From Paraburkholderia sp. BL10I2N1 (lineage in GTDB: Bacteria; Pseudomonadota; Gammaproteobacteria; Burkholderiales; Burkholderiaceae): a DNA stretch of 64,000 nt. Each line of letters starts with the position of its first letter. Positions within the stretch are counted from its first letter, which is position 1. Shown here one piece after another: positions 51,059-59,964 of this stretch. Where the stretch lies: NCBI RefSeq assembly GCF_004361815.1, contig NZ_SNWA01000003.1, positions 248,001 through 312,000 of the forward strand, given 5' to 3'. Made by a program: the position numbers and the translations under genes. The notes beneath the pieces were generated by a model, which searched no databases, was not told where the DNA came from, and saw only the letters and a program-made list of their open reading frames with translations.

Positions 51059-52156
51059 TTATCGCGACGCAGGCTTGCCTGGCGCCGCCATGCTCGGCAA
51101 ACGTGCGATCACGAGGAGACCACCACCCTGTCGCGGCGTGGCCCGGATATCGCCACCGTGCAGCGCTAGTGCTCGCCGGGCGATGGCCAGTCCCAGACCG
51201 GTGCCGGGCACTGACCGCATCGCGGCATCGCGCTGGTACGACTCGAGGCGCCGGAACGGTTCAAAAATCTCTTCGCACGATTCCACCGGTACGCCGGGAC
51301 CTCTGTCGCCCACGCTGATTTCGAGCCACCCGGCTCCGTCACCTGCCCCTTGAGACGACTTAAACGTGCGCGCGCGAACCTCCACGGTTGTATGGGGGGC
51401 GGTGTACTTGATGGCATTGCGCACGACGTTCTCGAAAGCGCGGTAAAGCGTTTCTCCGGCGACTTCCGCCACAAAAGTGTCTGGCGCGTCCAATTTCACC
51501 GCGCAGCCGCGCGCCTGCGCCTCGAACGCTGCGTCCTGCACGATGTCGGCCAGCAGTTCGATGATGTCCAAGCGTTCGCGCGCCGGGTTCACGGCGCCCG
51601 CCTCCAGTTTATGCAGAGTCAGAAGCTCTTCAATGAACTGGTCCAGCCGCTCCGCTTCCCGCGCGATGCGCTCGCCCATCGCCGCTGCTGATTCGGGGTC
51701 TTGTTGCATGAGCCCGATCGCAGCCTGGATGCGCGCTAACGGTGACCGTAGCTCGTGCGACACGTCATGAAAGAGCTGACGCTGCTGCATCGCGGCCTGC
51801 TGGAGACGCGCGGCCATGTCGTCGAACTCGCGTGCCAGCTCGGCGAACTCATCGCGGCGGGAGCCGAGTGCGGGCGAGACACGGACTTCGAAGCGCGCCC
51901 CCGCCGCGTCGCGCAGCGCGAGGCTCAGATGACGCAACGGTTTGGACAGATACCAGGCGATCGCGAAGGCCACTGGCAGCGCCACCGCGGCCCCCGACAG
52001 CACGGGGATGAGCAGAACCCAAGGCATCTCACCTGGCGGGGGCGGGGTATGTCCGGTCGCATACAGATAGAACCCGGCGCACGCGAATGCCGCCACCATG
52101 GCGAGCCAATGCAGAAAGAAAACTCTCCAGAACAGGCGTCCGAGTGGCAGTTGCAT
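51059..52156 (-). CDS. Sensor histidine kinase, CpxA-like
   Basis: 365 aa. Two membrane segments (residues ~10-32 and ~47-70) enclose a very short periplasmic loop (YATGHTPPPPGEMP), followed by a HAMP domain (~71-125). The phospho-acceptor is His134 in FHDVSHELRSPLARIQAAIG; the ATPase domain shows NVVRNAIKYT (N box), SVGDRGPGVP (G1), FEPFRR (F box) and PGTGLGLAIARRAL (G2). The short sensor loop suggests it reads membrane state rather than binding a ligand. The ATG at 52156 lies 3 bp after the regulator's stop, so both are one operon. Likely partner of 52160-52846. Confidence 0.94.
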   Translation of the reverse strand: MQLPLGRLFWRVFFLHWLAMVAAFACAGFYLYATGHTPPPPGEMPWVLLIPVLSGAAVALPVAFAIAWYLSKPLRHLSLALRDAAGARFEVRVSPALGSRRDEFAELAREFDDMAARLQQAAMQQRQLFHDVSHELRSPLARIQAAIGLMQQDPESAAAMGERIAREAERLDQFIEELLTLHKLEAGAVNPARERLDIIELLADIVQDAAFEAQARGCAVKLDAPDTFVAEVAGETLYRAFENVVRNAIKYTAPHTTVEVRARTFKSSQGAGDGAGWLEISVGDRGPGVPVESCEEIFEPFRRLESYQRDAAMRSVPGTGLGLAIARRALALHGGDIRATPRQGGGLLVIARLPSMAAPGKPASR

Positions 52157-52159
52157 GGT

Positions 52160-52846
52160 TCAGTCCGTCAGAAGCTGGTAGCCCATGCCGCGCACGCTGA
52201 CGATCCACGGCTGCCCGTCGGGGCGTTGGCCCAGCTTCTGGCGGATGCTGCTGAGGTGTACGTCGATGCGCCGGTCGAAGCGTGCAAGCGGCCGGTCGAA
52301 AGCCTGCAGCGAGATATCCTCCTTGCTGACCAGCCTCCCGGCGTGACGGACCAGAATTTCGAGCAGGCTGAACTCCGTGCCGGTCAATTCGAGCGGATTT
52401 CCTTGCCAGGTGGCGCGCCGGCTGGAAGGCCACAGCATGAGCGGTCCGGCGTGGACCGGGTTGCTGGAGCCCGCCGCACTCGTGCCGGACGCACGGCGCA
52501 GGATGGCCCGCAGCCGCGCGACGAGTTCGCCGGGCGTACAAGGCTTCGGGACATAGTCGTCGGCGCCAAGATTGAGGCCGGAGATGCGGTCTATCTCGTC
52601 GCCGCGGGCCGTCAGCATCAGCACCGGCACGCGGCTGGCCGAGCGAATGCGGCGCAGCGCCTCGATGCCCGACAGGCGCGGCATCATGACGTCGAGCACC
52701 ACGATGGCGAAGCCCCCGGACAGCGCGCGTGCCACACCGGCCTCCCCGTCGTGCGCGACTTCGGCGGCAAAGCCTTCGTGGGCAAGATACTGCACCAGCA
52801 TGCCGGTCAGTTCGGCGTCGTCGTCGATCAGCAGCACCGACGTCAT
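52160..52846 (-). CDS. OmpR-family response regulator, CpxR-like
   Basis: 228 aa starting MTSVLLIDDDAELTGMLVQY. The receiver domain has the acidic pocket IDDD, phospho-acceptor Asp52 in IVVLDVMMPRLSG, the Thr of LMLTARGD and the Lys of DDYVPKPCTP. The C-terminal winged helix ends RRIDVHLSSIRQKLGQ and VRGMGYQLL. Start is uncertain: ATG 52846 gives the canonical receiver start; ATG 52867 would add MNLDRTS. Neither has a strong ribosome site. Co-transcribed with the CpxA-like kinase and divergent from the RND/Pqi operon, with a CpxR-box-like motif in the shared promoter region. Confidence 0.94.
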   Translation of the reverse strand: MTSVLLIDDDAELTGMLVQYLAHEGFAAEVAHDGEAGVARALSGGFAIVVLDVMMPRLSGIEALRRIRSASRVPVLMLTARGDEIDRISGLNLGADDYVPKPCTPGELVARLRAILRRASGTSAAGSSNPVHAGPLMLWPSSRRATWQGNPLELTGTEFSLLEILVRHAGRLVSKEDISLQAFDRPLARFDRRIDVHLSSIRQKLGQRPDGQPWIVSVRGMGYQLLTD

Positions 52847-52922
52847 GGAGGTTCGATCGAGGTTCATCATGAAGCCAGTATGGCGCAGCCGGGATTGCAC
52901 GAGAAAGCCTTTCCCGCCGAAT

Positions 52923-52937
52923 TTTACGCAACTTAAC
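52923..52937 (-). promoter_or_regulatory. CpxR-box-like motif
   Basis: The minus strand reads GTTAAGTTGCGTAAA, one base from the consensus GTAAA-N5-GTAAA of CpxR. It lies 77 bp upstream of the regulator start and 75 bp upstream of the efflux operon start. Autoregulation and activation of the operon are inferred. Confidence 0.6.
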
Positions 52938-53011
52938 CTGGCCATACCGCGCTAGATCATGCGCTCCGGACAATAGCGCTCGTCGGCCCGAAGCGGGCAA
53001 GGGAGCGTGCA

Positions 53012-54493
53012 TTGAGTGAAATGGAGCAAAACCGGCGCCACCGCGCATGGGTGGCCGCCGTCACGGGCAGCCTTGTGTTGTGCGCCTGCGCATTGCAGCC
53101 GCCTTACCAGGCGCCACGGGTGGCCGCAGCCATTGGATGGCAGGCCGAACTGCCGCATGGCGCAAGCGTCGAGAACCTGGTTGATTGGTGGCGCCGCTTC
53201 GATGACCCGGCGGTTGCAGAACTGATCCGCACGGCCGAGGCCGACAGCCCGACCCTCGCGAAGGCCGTGGCCCAAATCAACGACGCACGCGCCACGCTGG
53301 CTTCCAGCAGCGCTGGTGCGTGGCCGGCATTGACCGGCAGCGGGTCGGTCATGCGGGAAAAGTCCGTCATGGCTTTGGGCAATACCAGCCTGACGAGCCT
53401 GACGACCACGCGCAGCGGCACGCTCGACGCCTCCTGGGAAATCGACCTGTTCGGCAAGGTGCGCTCAGGCCGTGAATCGTCGCAAGCGCAACTGGAAGCG
53501 CGCGTCGACGACTGGCATGACGCGCGTGTTTCGCTGGCCGCCGAGGTTGCCGACGATTACGTGCAGTACCGGGCATGCCGCCAGCTTGCGCGCGCGTATG
53601 ACAAGTCCGCGGCGTCGTACGCGCAGACCGAGAAATCAACGCTTGCGGCGGTCCACGCCGGCATGACGCCCTCCTCCGACGGCTACCTCGCGCAAGCCAG
53701 CACGGCCAGCGCCAACGCAACAGCCACGCAGCAGCACGTCGCGTGCGAAGAACTGATCAAGTCGCTGGTGGAGCTCACAGGTGACGGCGAGCAGGCACTG
53801 CGCGACATCGTCGACCGGCCAGAAGCGCCCGATCTGCCCCGACCGGCCGCATTCCGTGTGCAGGCCGCCCCTGCCGACCTCATCCGCCAACGGCCCGATC
53901 TGGCATCGTCCGAGCGCGCGCTGGCCGCGGCCTATGCCGCCGTCGGGCAAGCCCGCGCCGATCGTTTCCCAAGTCTCTCGTTGTCCGGCTCGGTTGGCCT
54001 CTCGGCCACCAGTCTGACCGCCCCCATGTCAACCTGGTCGTTCGGGCCAAGCCTGTCGGTTCCGTTGTTCGATGCGGGCAAGCGCAAGGCTGCCGTGGAT
54101 TCGGCGCAGGCCAGCTATGACACGCAACTCGCGGCCTATCGCAGTGCGGTACGTACGGCGATCAAGGAGGTCGAGGTGGCACTCGCCGACCTGGATGGAG
54201 CCGCACGCCGTAGCGACGACGCGCGCCGCGCTGCCGAACAATACCGCCGCTATGAGAGCGCCGTGGAAACCAGCTGGCGCGCCGGCTTCGACACGCTGCT
54301 GACGCTAGAACAGGCGCGCCGCTCCCTGACCGGCGCAGACATCACGTACATCGAACTGCAGCGGGACCGCATCCGCAGCTGGATCGCGCTCTACAAGGCC
54401 TTGGGCGGTGGCTGGCAGGGCAACGATGCGGTGATCTCGGCGGCCCATCCCGCGCCCACTACACCTGCCACCTCGCAAGGAACCACACAGTGA
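53012..54493 (+). CDS. NodT-type outer-membrane efflux lipoprotein (TolC family)
   Basis: 493 aa from TTG 53012, which has GGGAG at a good distance; ATG 53021 is the alternative. A lipoprotein signal (GSLVLCACALQPPYQAP) anchors it in the outer membrane. The two-fold TolC repeat is visible: LIRTAEADSPTLAKAVAQIN, EIDLFGKVRSGRESSQAQLE, then IRQRPDLASSERALAAAYAA, ADRFPSLSLSGSVGL and FGPSLSVPLFDAGKRKAAVD. Length matches NodT. It forms the exit duct for the RND pump encoded two genes downstream. First gene of the seven-gene operon; its stop overlaps the GTG of the next gene. Confidence 0.94.
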   Translation: MSEMEQNRRHRAWVAAVTGSLVLCACALQPPYQAPRVAAAIGWQAELPHGASVENLVDWWRRFDDPAVAELIRTAEADSPTLAKAVAQINDARATLASSSAGAWPALTGSGSVMREKSVMALGNTSLTSLTTTRSGTLDASWEIDLFGKVRSGRESSQAQLEARVDDWHDARVSLAAEVADDYVQYRACRQLARAYDKSAASYAQTEKSTLAAVHAGMTPSSDGYLAQASTASANATATQQHVACEELIKSLVELTGDGEQALRDIVDRPEAPDLPRPAAFRVQAAPADLIRQRPDLASSERALAAAYAAVGQARADRFPSLSLSGSVGLSATSLTAPMSTWSFGPSLSVPLFDAGKRKAAVDSAQASYDTQLAAYRSAVRTAIKEVEVALADLDGAARRSDDARRAAEQYRRYESAVETSWRAGFDTLLTLEQARRSLTGADITYIELQRDRIRSWIALYKALGGGWQGNDAVISAAHPAPTTPATSQGTTQ

Positions 54494-55635
54494 AGCTGAG
54501 TCCCCCCAAGGCCGCATTGGCAGCCTTCATCATCGTTGCCGGAGCAGCCGCCTGGCGGCTGACACCTGGATTCCGAGCCCACGCCGAGACGCAAACGCCA
54601 CCCGCCGCACTCACCGTCAGCCTGGTCGAACCGCAGTATCTGCCATGGCCTGACACCATTGAGGCCAATGGCAGCACGGCGGCCTGGCAGGAAGCGGTGA
54701 TCGGTGCCGAGACAGGCAGCTTGCGCATTACCGAACTGCTCGTCGATGTAGGCAGTGAGGTCAAGCGCGGCCAGATGCTCGCGCGGCTCGCCGATGCAAC
54801 GGCGACGGCGGACCTGCGCAAGCAGGAGGCCGCAGTTACGCAGGCACGCGCCAACCTGGAGCAGGCCGAGGCCGACGTGAAGCGTTCCAGGCTGGCCGCC
54901 GACAGCGGCGCCCTATCGACGCAGAAGCTGGATGAATACCGCATCACAGAAACCGTCGACCGCGCCACGCTGGCTTCGGCTGAAGCCGACTTGCAAAACA
55001 GGCGTATCGCCCTGTCGCAAACGCGCATCGTCGCGGTAGACGACGGCATCATTTCGTCGCGCGCGGCGCTGCTTGGCAACGTGGTAGGGGCCGGCACCGA
55101 GCTGTTCCGACTCATTCGCGAAGGGCGAATCGAATGGCAGGCGGAGGTCGATGCACAGCAGTTGGCGCGTATTCGCGCAGGGCAGTCAGCGCACGTGACG
55201 TTGCCGGGCGGAAGAGTGGTCGACGGCAAGGTCCGGCTAGTCTCACCCACGCTGTCGACCAACACCGGCCGGGCCATCGTCTATGTTGCACTGAACGGAC
55301 ACGGCGCCCAACCCGGCATGTTCGCCAGCGGCACCATCGAACTGGATACGGCACAGGTATGGACGCTGCCGGAATCGGCGCTGGTGCCGCGCGACGGCCG
55401 CACCGATGTGTACGTGCTGAATCCCGACGGCGCAACTGTCGCTCGGCGCACCGTGGTAGCGGGACGCCATCGCGACGGCCGCTGCGAAATCATCTCGGGG
55501 CTCCAGTTCGGTACGCGCGTGGTAGCCAGCGGCGGCGGCTTCCTGTCTGACGGCGCGCTCGTGAAGGTGGTGCAGCACAAGGGGCTCGCCGGCATCGCCG
55601 CAGCAGCTGGCATGGCACAGGGAGGAGTTCTATGA
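54490..55635 (+). CDS. RND efflux membrane fusion protein (HlyD/AcrA-like)
   Basis: 381 aa starting MKLSPPKAALAAFIIVAGAA from GTG 54490. A membrane anchor or signal covers residues ~8-25. The lipoyl halves (ETGSLRITELLVDVGSEVKR, IVAVDDGIISSRAALLGNVV) enclose a hairpin coiled coil (ATADLRKQEAAVTQARANLE), followed by beta-barrel and membrane-proximal domains. It links the inner-membrane pump to the NodT-type channel. The absence of the usual lipobox suggests a transmembrane anchor. It overlaps neighbours by four bases at both ends, indicating translational coupling. Confidence 0.94.
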   Translation: MKLSPPKAALAAFIIVAGAAAWRLTPGFRAHAETQTPPAALTVSLVEPQYLPWPDTIEANGSTAAWQEAVIGAETGSLRITELLVDVGSEVKRGQMLARLADATATADLRKQEAAVTQARANLEQAEADVKRSRLAADSGALSTQKLDEYRITETVDRATLASAEADLQNRRIALSQTRIVAVDDGIISSRAALLGNVVGAGTELFRLIREGRIEWQAEVDAQQLARIRAGQSAHVTLPGGRVVDGKVRLVSPTLSTNTGRAIVYVALNGHGAQPGMFASGTIELDTAQVWTLPESALVPRDGRTDVYVLNPDGATVARRTVVAGRHRDGRCEIISGLQFGTRVVASGGGFLSDGALVKVVQHKGLAGIAAAAGMAQGGVL

Positions 55636-58600
55636 ACATCTCTTCCTGGTCGATCCGCAATCCCGTGCCAGCGGTGCTGTGCTTTATCCTGCTGACTGTC
55701 TTCGGCCTGGTCGGCTTTCACAAGCTGCAGGTGCAGGATTTTCCTGAGATGGATCTGCCGACCATCACCGTCTCCGCATTGCTGGAAGGCGCGGCCCCGT
55801 CGCAGCTGGAAAACGAGGTGGCCCGCAAGATTGAGGACAAACTAACCTCGCTGTCGCAACTCGACCACATCACGACGAAGATTACCGACGGGGCCGTGAG
55901 CATCAGCGTCACGTTCAAGCTGGAAAAAGATCCGCAGACCGCGCTCAGCGAGGTGCGCAATGCCGTGGACAGCGCGCGTGCCGAACTGCCAGGCGAGATG
56001 GCCGCCCCTACAGTGTCGAAAGTCGACACCGCGGGCGCCGCTCTGCTCACTTACACGGCCCGTTCCGCGGTGCTCGATGAGCAGGACCTGTCCTGGCTCG
56101 TCGACGACGATCTGGCCAAGGCACTGCTCTCCGTCAACGGGGTTTCCAAGGTTGAGCGCATCGGCGGCATCGACCGAGAGGTGCGTATAGACCTCAATCC
56201 TGCGCTGATGTCAGGTCTTGGCCTGACGGCGGAAACGGTCTCGGACCAACTCAAGTCCATGCAGCGCGAACGCTCGGGCGGCCAAGGCGACATCGGCGGC
56301 CAGCGGCAAGCGGCGCGCACGCTGACGGGCGTCGGCACTGTCCAGGACCTGGCCGCGCTGACCATCGCCGCTGGCGACGGTCGGCGCGTGCGCCTCGACC
56401 AGATCGCTCGTGTCAGCGATGGCGCCGCGGACCGCACGACATACGCGTACCTGAACGGCATGCCGGTCATCGGCGTGCAGATCACCCGCTCGAAGGGCAA
56501 CTCCGACGTGACCGTGCTGCACGACGTGCGGCGCGCCGCAGCGACGTTCGCCGCCGCGCACCCGCAAGTGCGCCTCGCCGAGGCGAGCAATACGGTGACG
56601 CCAGTCGAAGAGAACTATGAAGGCTCCATGAGCATGCTGATCGAGGGAGCGCTGCTTGCCATCGCGGTCGTCTGGTGGTTCCTGCGCAATGGCCGGGCCA
56701 CGATGGTTTCTGCGGCGGCACTGCCCCTCTCGATCATCCCGACATTCGGCTTCATGTACCTGGCCGGCTATTCGCTGAATACGGTGACGCTGCTCGCGCT
56801 CTCGCTCGTGGTCGGTGTTCTTGTCGACGATGCGATCGTCGAAATCGAGAACATCGAGCGCCATCTCCGCATGGGGAAATCGCCGTTCAGAGCCGCGATG
56901 GAAGCCGCCGACGAGATTGGCCTCGCCGTCGTCGCCACGACGCTGAGCCTCGTGGCCGTGTTCCTGCCGACCGCGTTCATGACCGGAATCCCTGGGCTGA
57001 TCTTTCGGCAGTTCGGCGTGACGGCATCGGTGGCCGTGGTGATCTCGCTGCTCGTCGCGCGCCTGCTCACCCCCATGATGGCCGCCTATCTGATGAAGGC
57101 AGCCAGTCATACCGGGCACGACGGCCCGCTGATGACACGCTATCTGCGCTGGGTTCGCACGTGTCTCGACAAGCGAAGCCGCACGATGACGGCCGTCGGC
57201 GCGTTCCTGCTGCTCTCCTTTGCGATGGTTGCAGCGTTGAAGACGGGCTTCTTTCCGCTGCAGGACAAGTCGCAGACACAGGTGAAGCTCGAACTGGCGC
57301 CCGGCAGCACGCTGGAATCGAGTCGTGCCACCGTCCTTCGGGCCGAAGCGCTTATCCGCAAACTGCCCGAGGTAGAAGGCGTCTTTGCCTCCGTGGGTCG
57401 CGCCAGCGGCATCGGTGATCCGATCGAGGGCGCCAGCAGCACGCCCGACGCGCGCAGCTCGACACTGATCGTCGACCTGGTCCCGCGCAGCGAACGGAGC
57501 CGAAAGCAGCCAGCGGTGGAGGACGCGATTCGCGCGCAGTTGCGCGAGTTGCCGGGTGTGCGGGTATCGGTGAACAACGGCGGCAACGGCGAAGTGCTGC
57601 AAATCACGCTGGCTGGCAGCGATCCGGTCTCGCTGGAGGCAGCGGCGGCCGAACTGGAAAAGCAACTGCGAACGCTGCATGGCATTGGCAACGTCACGTC
57701 CAGTGCAGCACTACAACGCCCTGAAGTGCAATTTCGGATAGACGCGGCACGGGCCGCCGCCCTGGGCGTGACTGCCGAGTCCGCGGCGAACGCCGTACGC
57801 ATCGGTACGTACGGCGACTACTCCACGACGCTGCCCAAGCTGAATCTCCCCGGACGGCAGATTGCCATACGTGCCCGTCTCGACCCAGCGTTGCGGCAGA
57901 ATCTGGACGCCATTGGTCAGTTGCGAGTTGCAGGCAGCCATGGGAGCGTGACATTGGCCTCGGTCGGCTCGCTGTCTATCGGCAGCGGTCCGTCGCAGAT
58001 CGACCGGATAGACCGGGATCGCAACATCACATTGTCCGTCGAACTCAATGGACGCACGCTCGGCGAAGTCAGCGACGAAGCACAGCATTTGCCGGCGCTT
58101 CAACATATGCCACCCAACGTCCACCAGGTGCAGGAAGGTGAAGTCGAGCACATGGGCGAGCTGTTCGGAAGCTTTGGCCTTGCCATGGCAATCGGCATCT
58201 TCTGCGTCTACGCGGTACTCGTGCTCCTGTTTCACGATTTCCTGCAGCCGGTCACCATCCTGTGCGCGTTGCCGCTATCGATCGGCGGAGCGATGCTCTC
58301 GCTGCTGGTTACCCGCATGAGTTTTTCCATGCCGGCGCTGATCGGCCTGCTGATGCTGATGGGCATCGTGACCAAGAACTCGATCCTGCTGGTCGAGTAC
58401 GCCGTGATTGCACGGCGCGAGCGCGGCATGAGCCGGCTGCAGGCGTTGATGGACGCCTGCCACAAGCGCGCCCGACCCATTCTGATGACGACCATCGCGA
58501 TGGGCGCCGGCATGCTGCCCAACGCCCTTGGACTGGGGGCGGAGCCCAGCTTCCGCCAGCCGATGGCAATCGTTGTGATTGGAGGCTTGCTCGCTTCCAC

Positions 58601-58730
58601 CTTTCTGAGCCTGATCGTGATTCCGGTCGGATATACGTATGTGGACGATTTCGAACAGTGGCTGCGCCGCCGGTTCAGGCGCATCGCAAGAACGGAAGAT
58701 GCCAGCTTCACCAAAGATACGGCATCGTGA
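55632..58730 (+). CDS. RND multidrug efflux transporter (AcrB/HAE1 type)
   Basis: 1032 aa starting MNISSWSIRNPVPAVLCFIL. Twelve transmembrane helices with two large periplasmic loops. The proton-relay aspartates are Asp399 and Asp400 in VGVLVDDAIVEIENIERHLR; the matching lysine is in MGIVTKNSILLVEYAV. Its size and the VLVDD-A-I-V motif place it in the HAE1 drug-export group rather than the heavy-metal group. It exports amphipathic compounds with the two preceding proteins. Substrate unknown. ATG overlaps the previous stop (ATGA), and its own stop TGA shares the A with the next ATG. Confidence 0.96.
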   Translation: MNISSWSIRNPVPAVLCFILLTVFGLVGFHKLQVQDFPEMDLPTITVSALLEGAAPSQLENEVARKIEDKLTSLSQLDHITTKITDGAVSISVTFKLEKDPQTALSEVRNAVDSARAELPGEMAAPTVSKVDTAGAALLTYTARSAVLDEQDLSWLVDDDLAKALLSVNGVSKVERIGGIDREVRIDLNPALMSGLGLTAETVSDQLKSMQRERSGGQGDIGGQRQAARTLTGVGTVQDLAALTIAAGDGRRVRLDQIARVSDGAADRTTYAYLNGMPVIGVQITRSKGNSDVTVLHDVRRAAATFAAAHPQVRLAEASNTVTPVEENYEGSMSMLIEGALLAIAVVWWFLRNGRATMVSAAALPLSIIPTFGFMYLAGYSLNTVTLLALSLVVGVLVDDAIVEIENIERHLRMGKSPFRAAMEAADEIGLAVVATTLSLVAVFLPTAFMTGIPGLIFRQFGVTASVAVVISLLVARLLTPMMAAYLMKAASHTGHDGPLMTRYLRWVRTCLDKRSRTMTAVGAFLLLSFAMVAALKTGFFPLQDKSQTQVKLELAPGSTLESSRATVLRAEALIRKLPEVEGVFASVGRASGIGDPIEGASSTPDARSSTLIVDLVPRSERSRKQPAVEDAIRAQLRELPGVRVSVNNGGNGEVLQITLAGSDPVSLEAAAAELEKQLRTLHGIGNVTSSAALQRPEVQFRIDAARAAALGVTAESAANAVRIGTYGDYSTTLPKLNLPGRQIAIRARLDPALRQNLDAIGQLRVAGSHGSVTLASVGSLSIGSGPSQIDRIDRDRNITLSVELNGRTLGEVSDEAQHLPALQHMPPNVHQVQEGEVEHMGELFGSFGLAMAIGIFCVYAVLVLLFHDFLQPVTILCALPLSIGGAMLSLLVTRMSFSMPALIGLLMLMGIVTKNSILLVEYAVIARRERGMSRLQALMDACHKRARPILMTTIAMGAGMLPNALGLGAEPSFRQPMAIVVIGGLLASTFLSLIVIPVGYTYVDDFEQWLRRRFRRIARTEDASFTKDTAS

Positions 58731-59344
58731 TGAAAACCTATTCTCACCTGATCGTTTGCAACGAATGCGATACGGTCTACCGCCGTCCCTCCCTGACACC
58801 GGGCGAGACGGCGCGCTGCAACGAATGTCGCGCGACGTTAGATCGCGCAAGCCATTTTAACGTCGATCACTGGCTGGCCCTTACGGTAGCCGCGGCCATC
58901 GTCTACGTGATCGCCAATGTTTGTCCGGTGATTCGAATCGGGCTGCGCAGCCAGCATAACGAAGCGACGATCTGGCAGTCCGTGGCGGCGCTGGAGCACG
59001 GTGCGGCAGCGCCCATCGCAGTACCGGCCGCGATGTCGGTGATCGGGGTGCCGTTTTTGCAGATCGCGCTGCTTGGATGGGTGCTGGCCTACGCGCGTTC
59101 CGGCCGCCGCGCCCCGGGGTTCGCCGCGGCGATGAGGCTGCTCGTCGCGTTACGGCCGTGGAGCATGGTCGAGGTTGCGTTGTTTGGCATTCTCGTATCC
59201 GTCGTCAAGCTCTCGGGCTTTATGGAGGTCACGCCAGGTGCCGGCGCATGGGCCATGGCGGCGCTGATGACGTTGATCACGCTGGTCACTCATCGCGACA
59301 TCGAGCAGCTGTGGGATCTGACAGAAGGCGGTGCGCGAGCATGA
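58730..59344 (+). CDS. PqiA-like inner-membrane protein, first half
   Basis: 204 aa starting MKTYSHLIVCNECDTVYRRP. An N-terminal zinc ribbon (CNECDTVYRR ... CNECRATL) is followed by about four membrane helices (LALTVAAAIVYVIANVCPVI, IGVPFLQIALLGWVLAYA). This is one half of PqiA/LetA, the membrane partner of MCE proteins in lipid transfer across the periplasm; in E. coli both halves are fused in one 417-aa protein, but split pairs like this with 59341-59964 are common. The ATG overlaps the RND stop (TGATG). Confidence 0.9.
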   Translation: MKTYSHLIVCNECDTVYRRPSLTPGETARCNECRATLDRASHFNVDHWLALTVAAAIVYVIANVCPVIRIGLRSQHNEATIWQSVAALEHGAAAPIAVPAAMSVIGVPFLQIALLGWVLAYARSGRRAPGFAAAMRLLVALRPWSMVEVALFGILVSVVKLSGFMEVTPGAGAWAMAALMTLITLVTHRDIEQLWDLTEGGARA

Positions 59345-59964
59345 GTCCACACCCTCGCGCACATGAACTAGGCGTGCTCGGTTGCCATGCATGTGGCCTG
59401 GTCTGCGAAGCACCGGCCGATGGCAACGAAGCAGCACGGTGTCCGCGCTGCTGCGCCTGGCTGCATCGCCGGCGACCCAACAGCATCGAGCGTGCCTTCG
59501 CGTTCCTGCTGGCGGGAATCATTTTCTACCTCCCCGCCAACGCCATGCCGGTGATGTACACAACCACGCTGGGCCGTGGTAGCGACAGCACCATACTGCA
59601 AGGCGTCTTCGCGTTCTGGACGTCCGGCTCCTATGGGATCGCACTGGTGATCTTCATCGCCAGCGTGGCCGTGCCCTGCGCGAAGTTCCTGATCCTCGGC
59701 CTGCTGCTCCTCACTGCCCGGCAAGGCAGCCACTGGGCACGCCACGAGCGCGCCAGGCTTTATCGCATGGTCGAGCTGATCGGCTACTGGTCGATGCTCG
59801 ACGTGCTCGTGGTGGCGATCGTCGCCGCGCTGGTCAAGTTTCAGGCGCTGGCCGACGTCGAGCCGCGCCCAGGCATTCTCTTTTTTGGCGGCATGGTGAT
59901 CCTGACCATGCTTTCAGCCATGCAATTCGATCCCCGTTTGACCTGGGACGGTACGAAAACATGA
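59341..59964 (+). CDS. PqiA-like inner-membrane protein, second half
   Basis: 207 aa starting MSPHPRAHELGVLGCHACGL. Again a zinc ribbon (CHACGLVC ... CPRCCAWL), then four membrane helices (FLLAGIIFYLPANAMPVMYT, GIALVIFIASVAVPCAKFLI, MLDVLVVAIVAALVKFQALA). LPANAMPVM and the Y-W-S-M-L-D-V segment are PqiA hallmarks. It matches the second half of fused PqiA, and together with the preceding gene would form the membrane part that powers or gates PqiB. Four-base overlaps (ATGA) on both sides. Confidence 0.9.
   Translation: MSPHPRAHELGVLGCHACGLVCEAPADGNEAARCPRCCAWLHRRRPNSIERAFAFLLAGIIFYLPANAMPVMYTTTLGRGSDSTILQGVFAFWTSGSYGIALVIFIASVAVPCAKFLILGLLLLTARQGSHWARHERARLYRMVELIGYWSMLDVLVVAIVAALVKFQALADVEPRPGILFFGGMVILTMLSAMQFDPRLTWDGTKT

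Noticed and set aside
56211..57680. 489-codon minus-strand frame inside the RND pump gene
   Set aside because: Antisense shadow; the pump gene is intact on the other strand.
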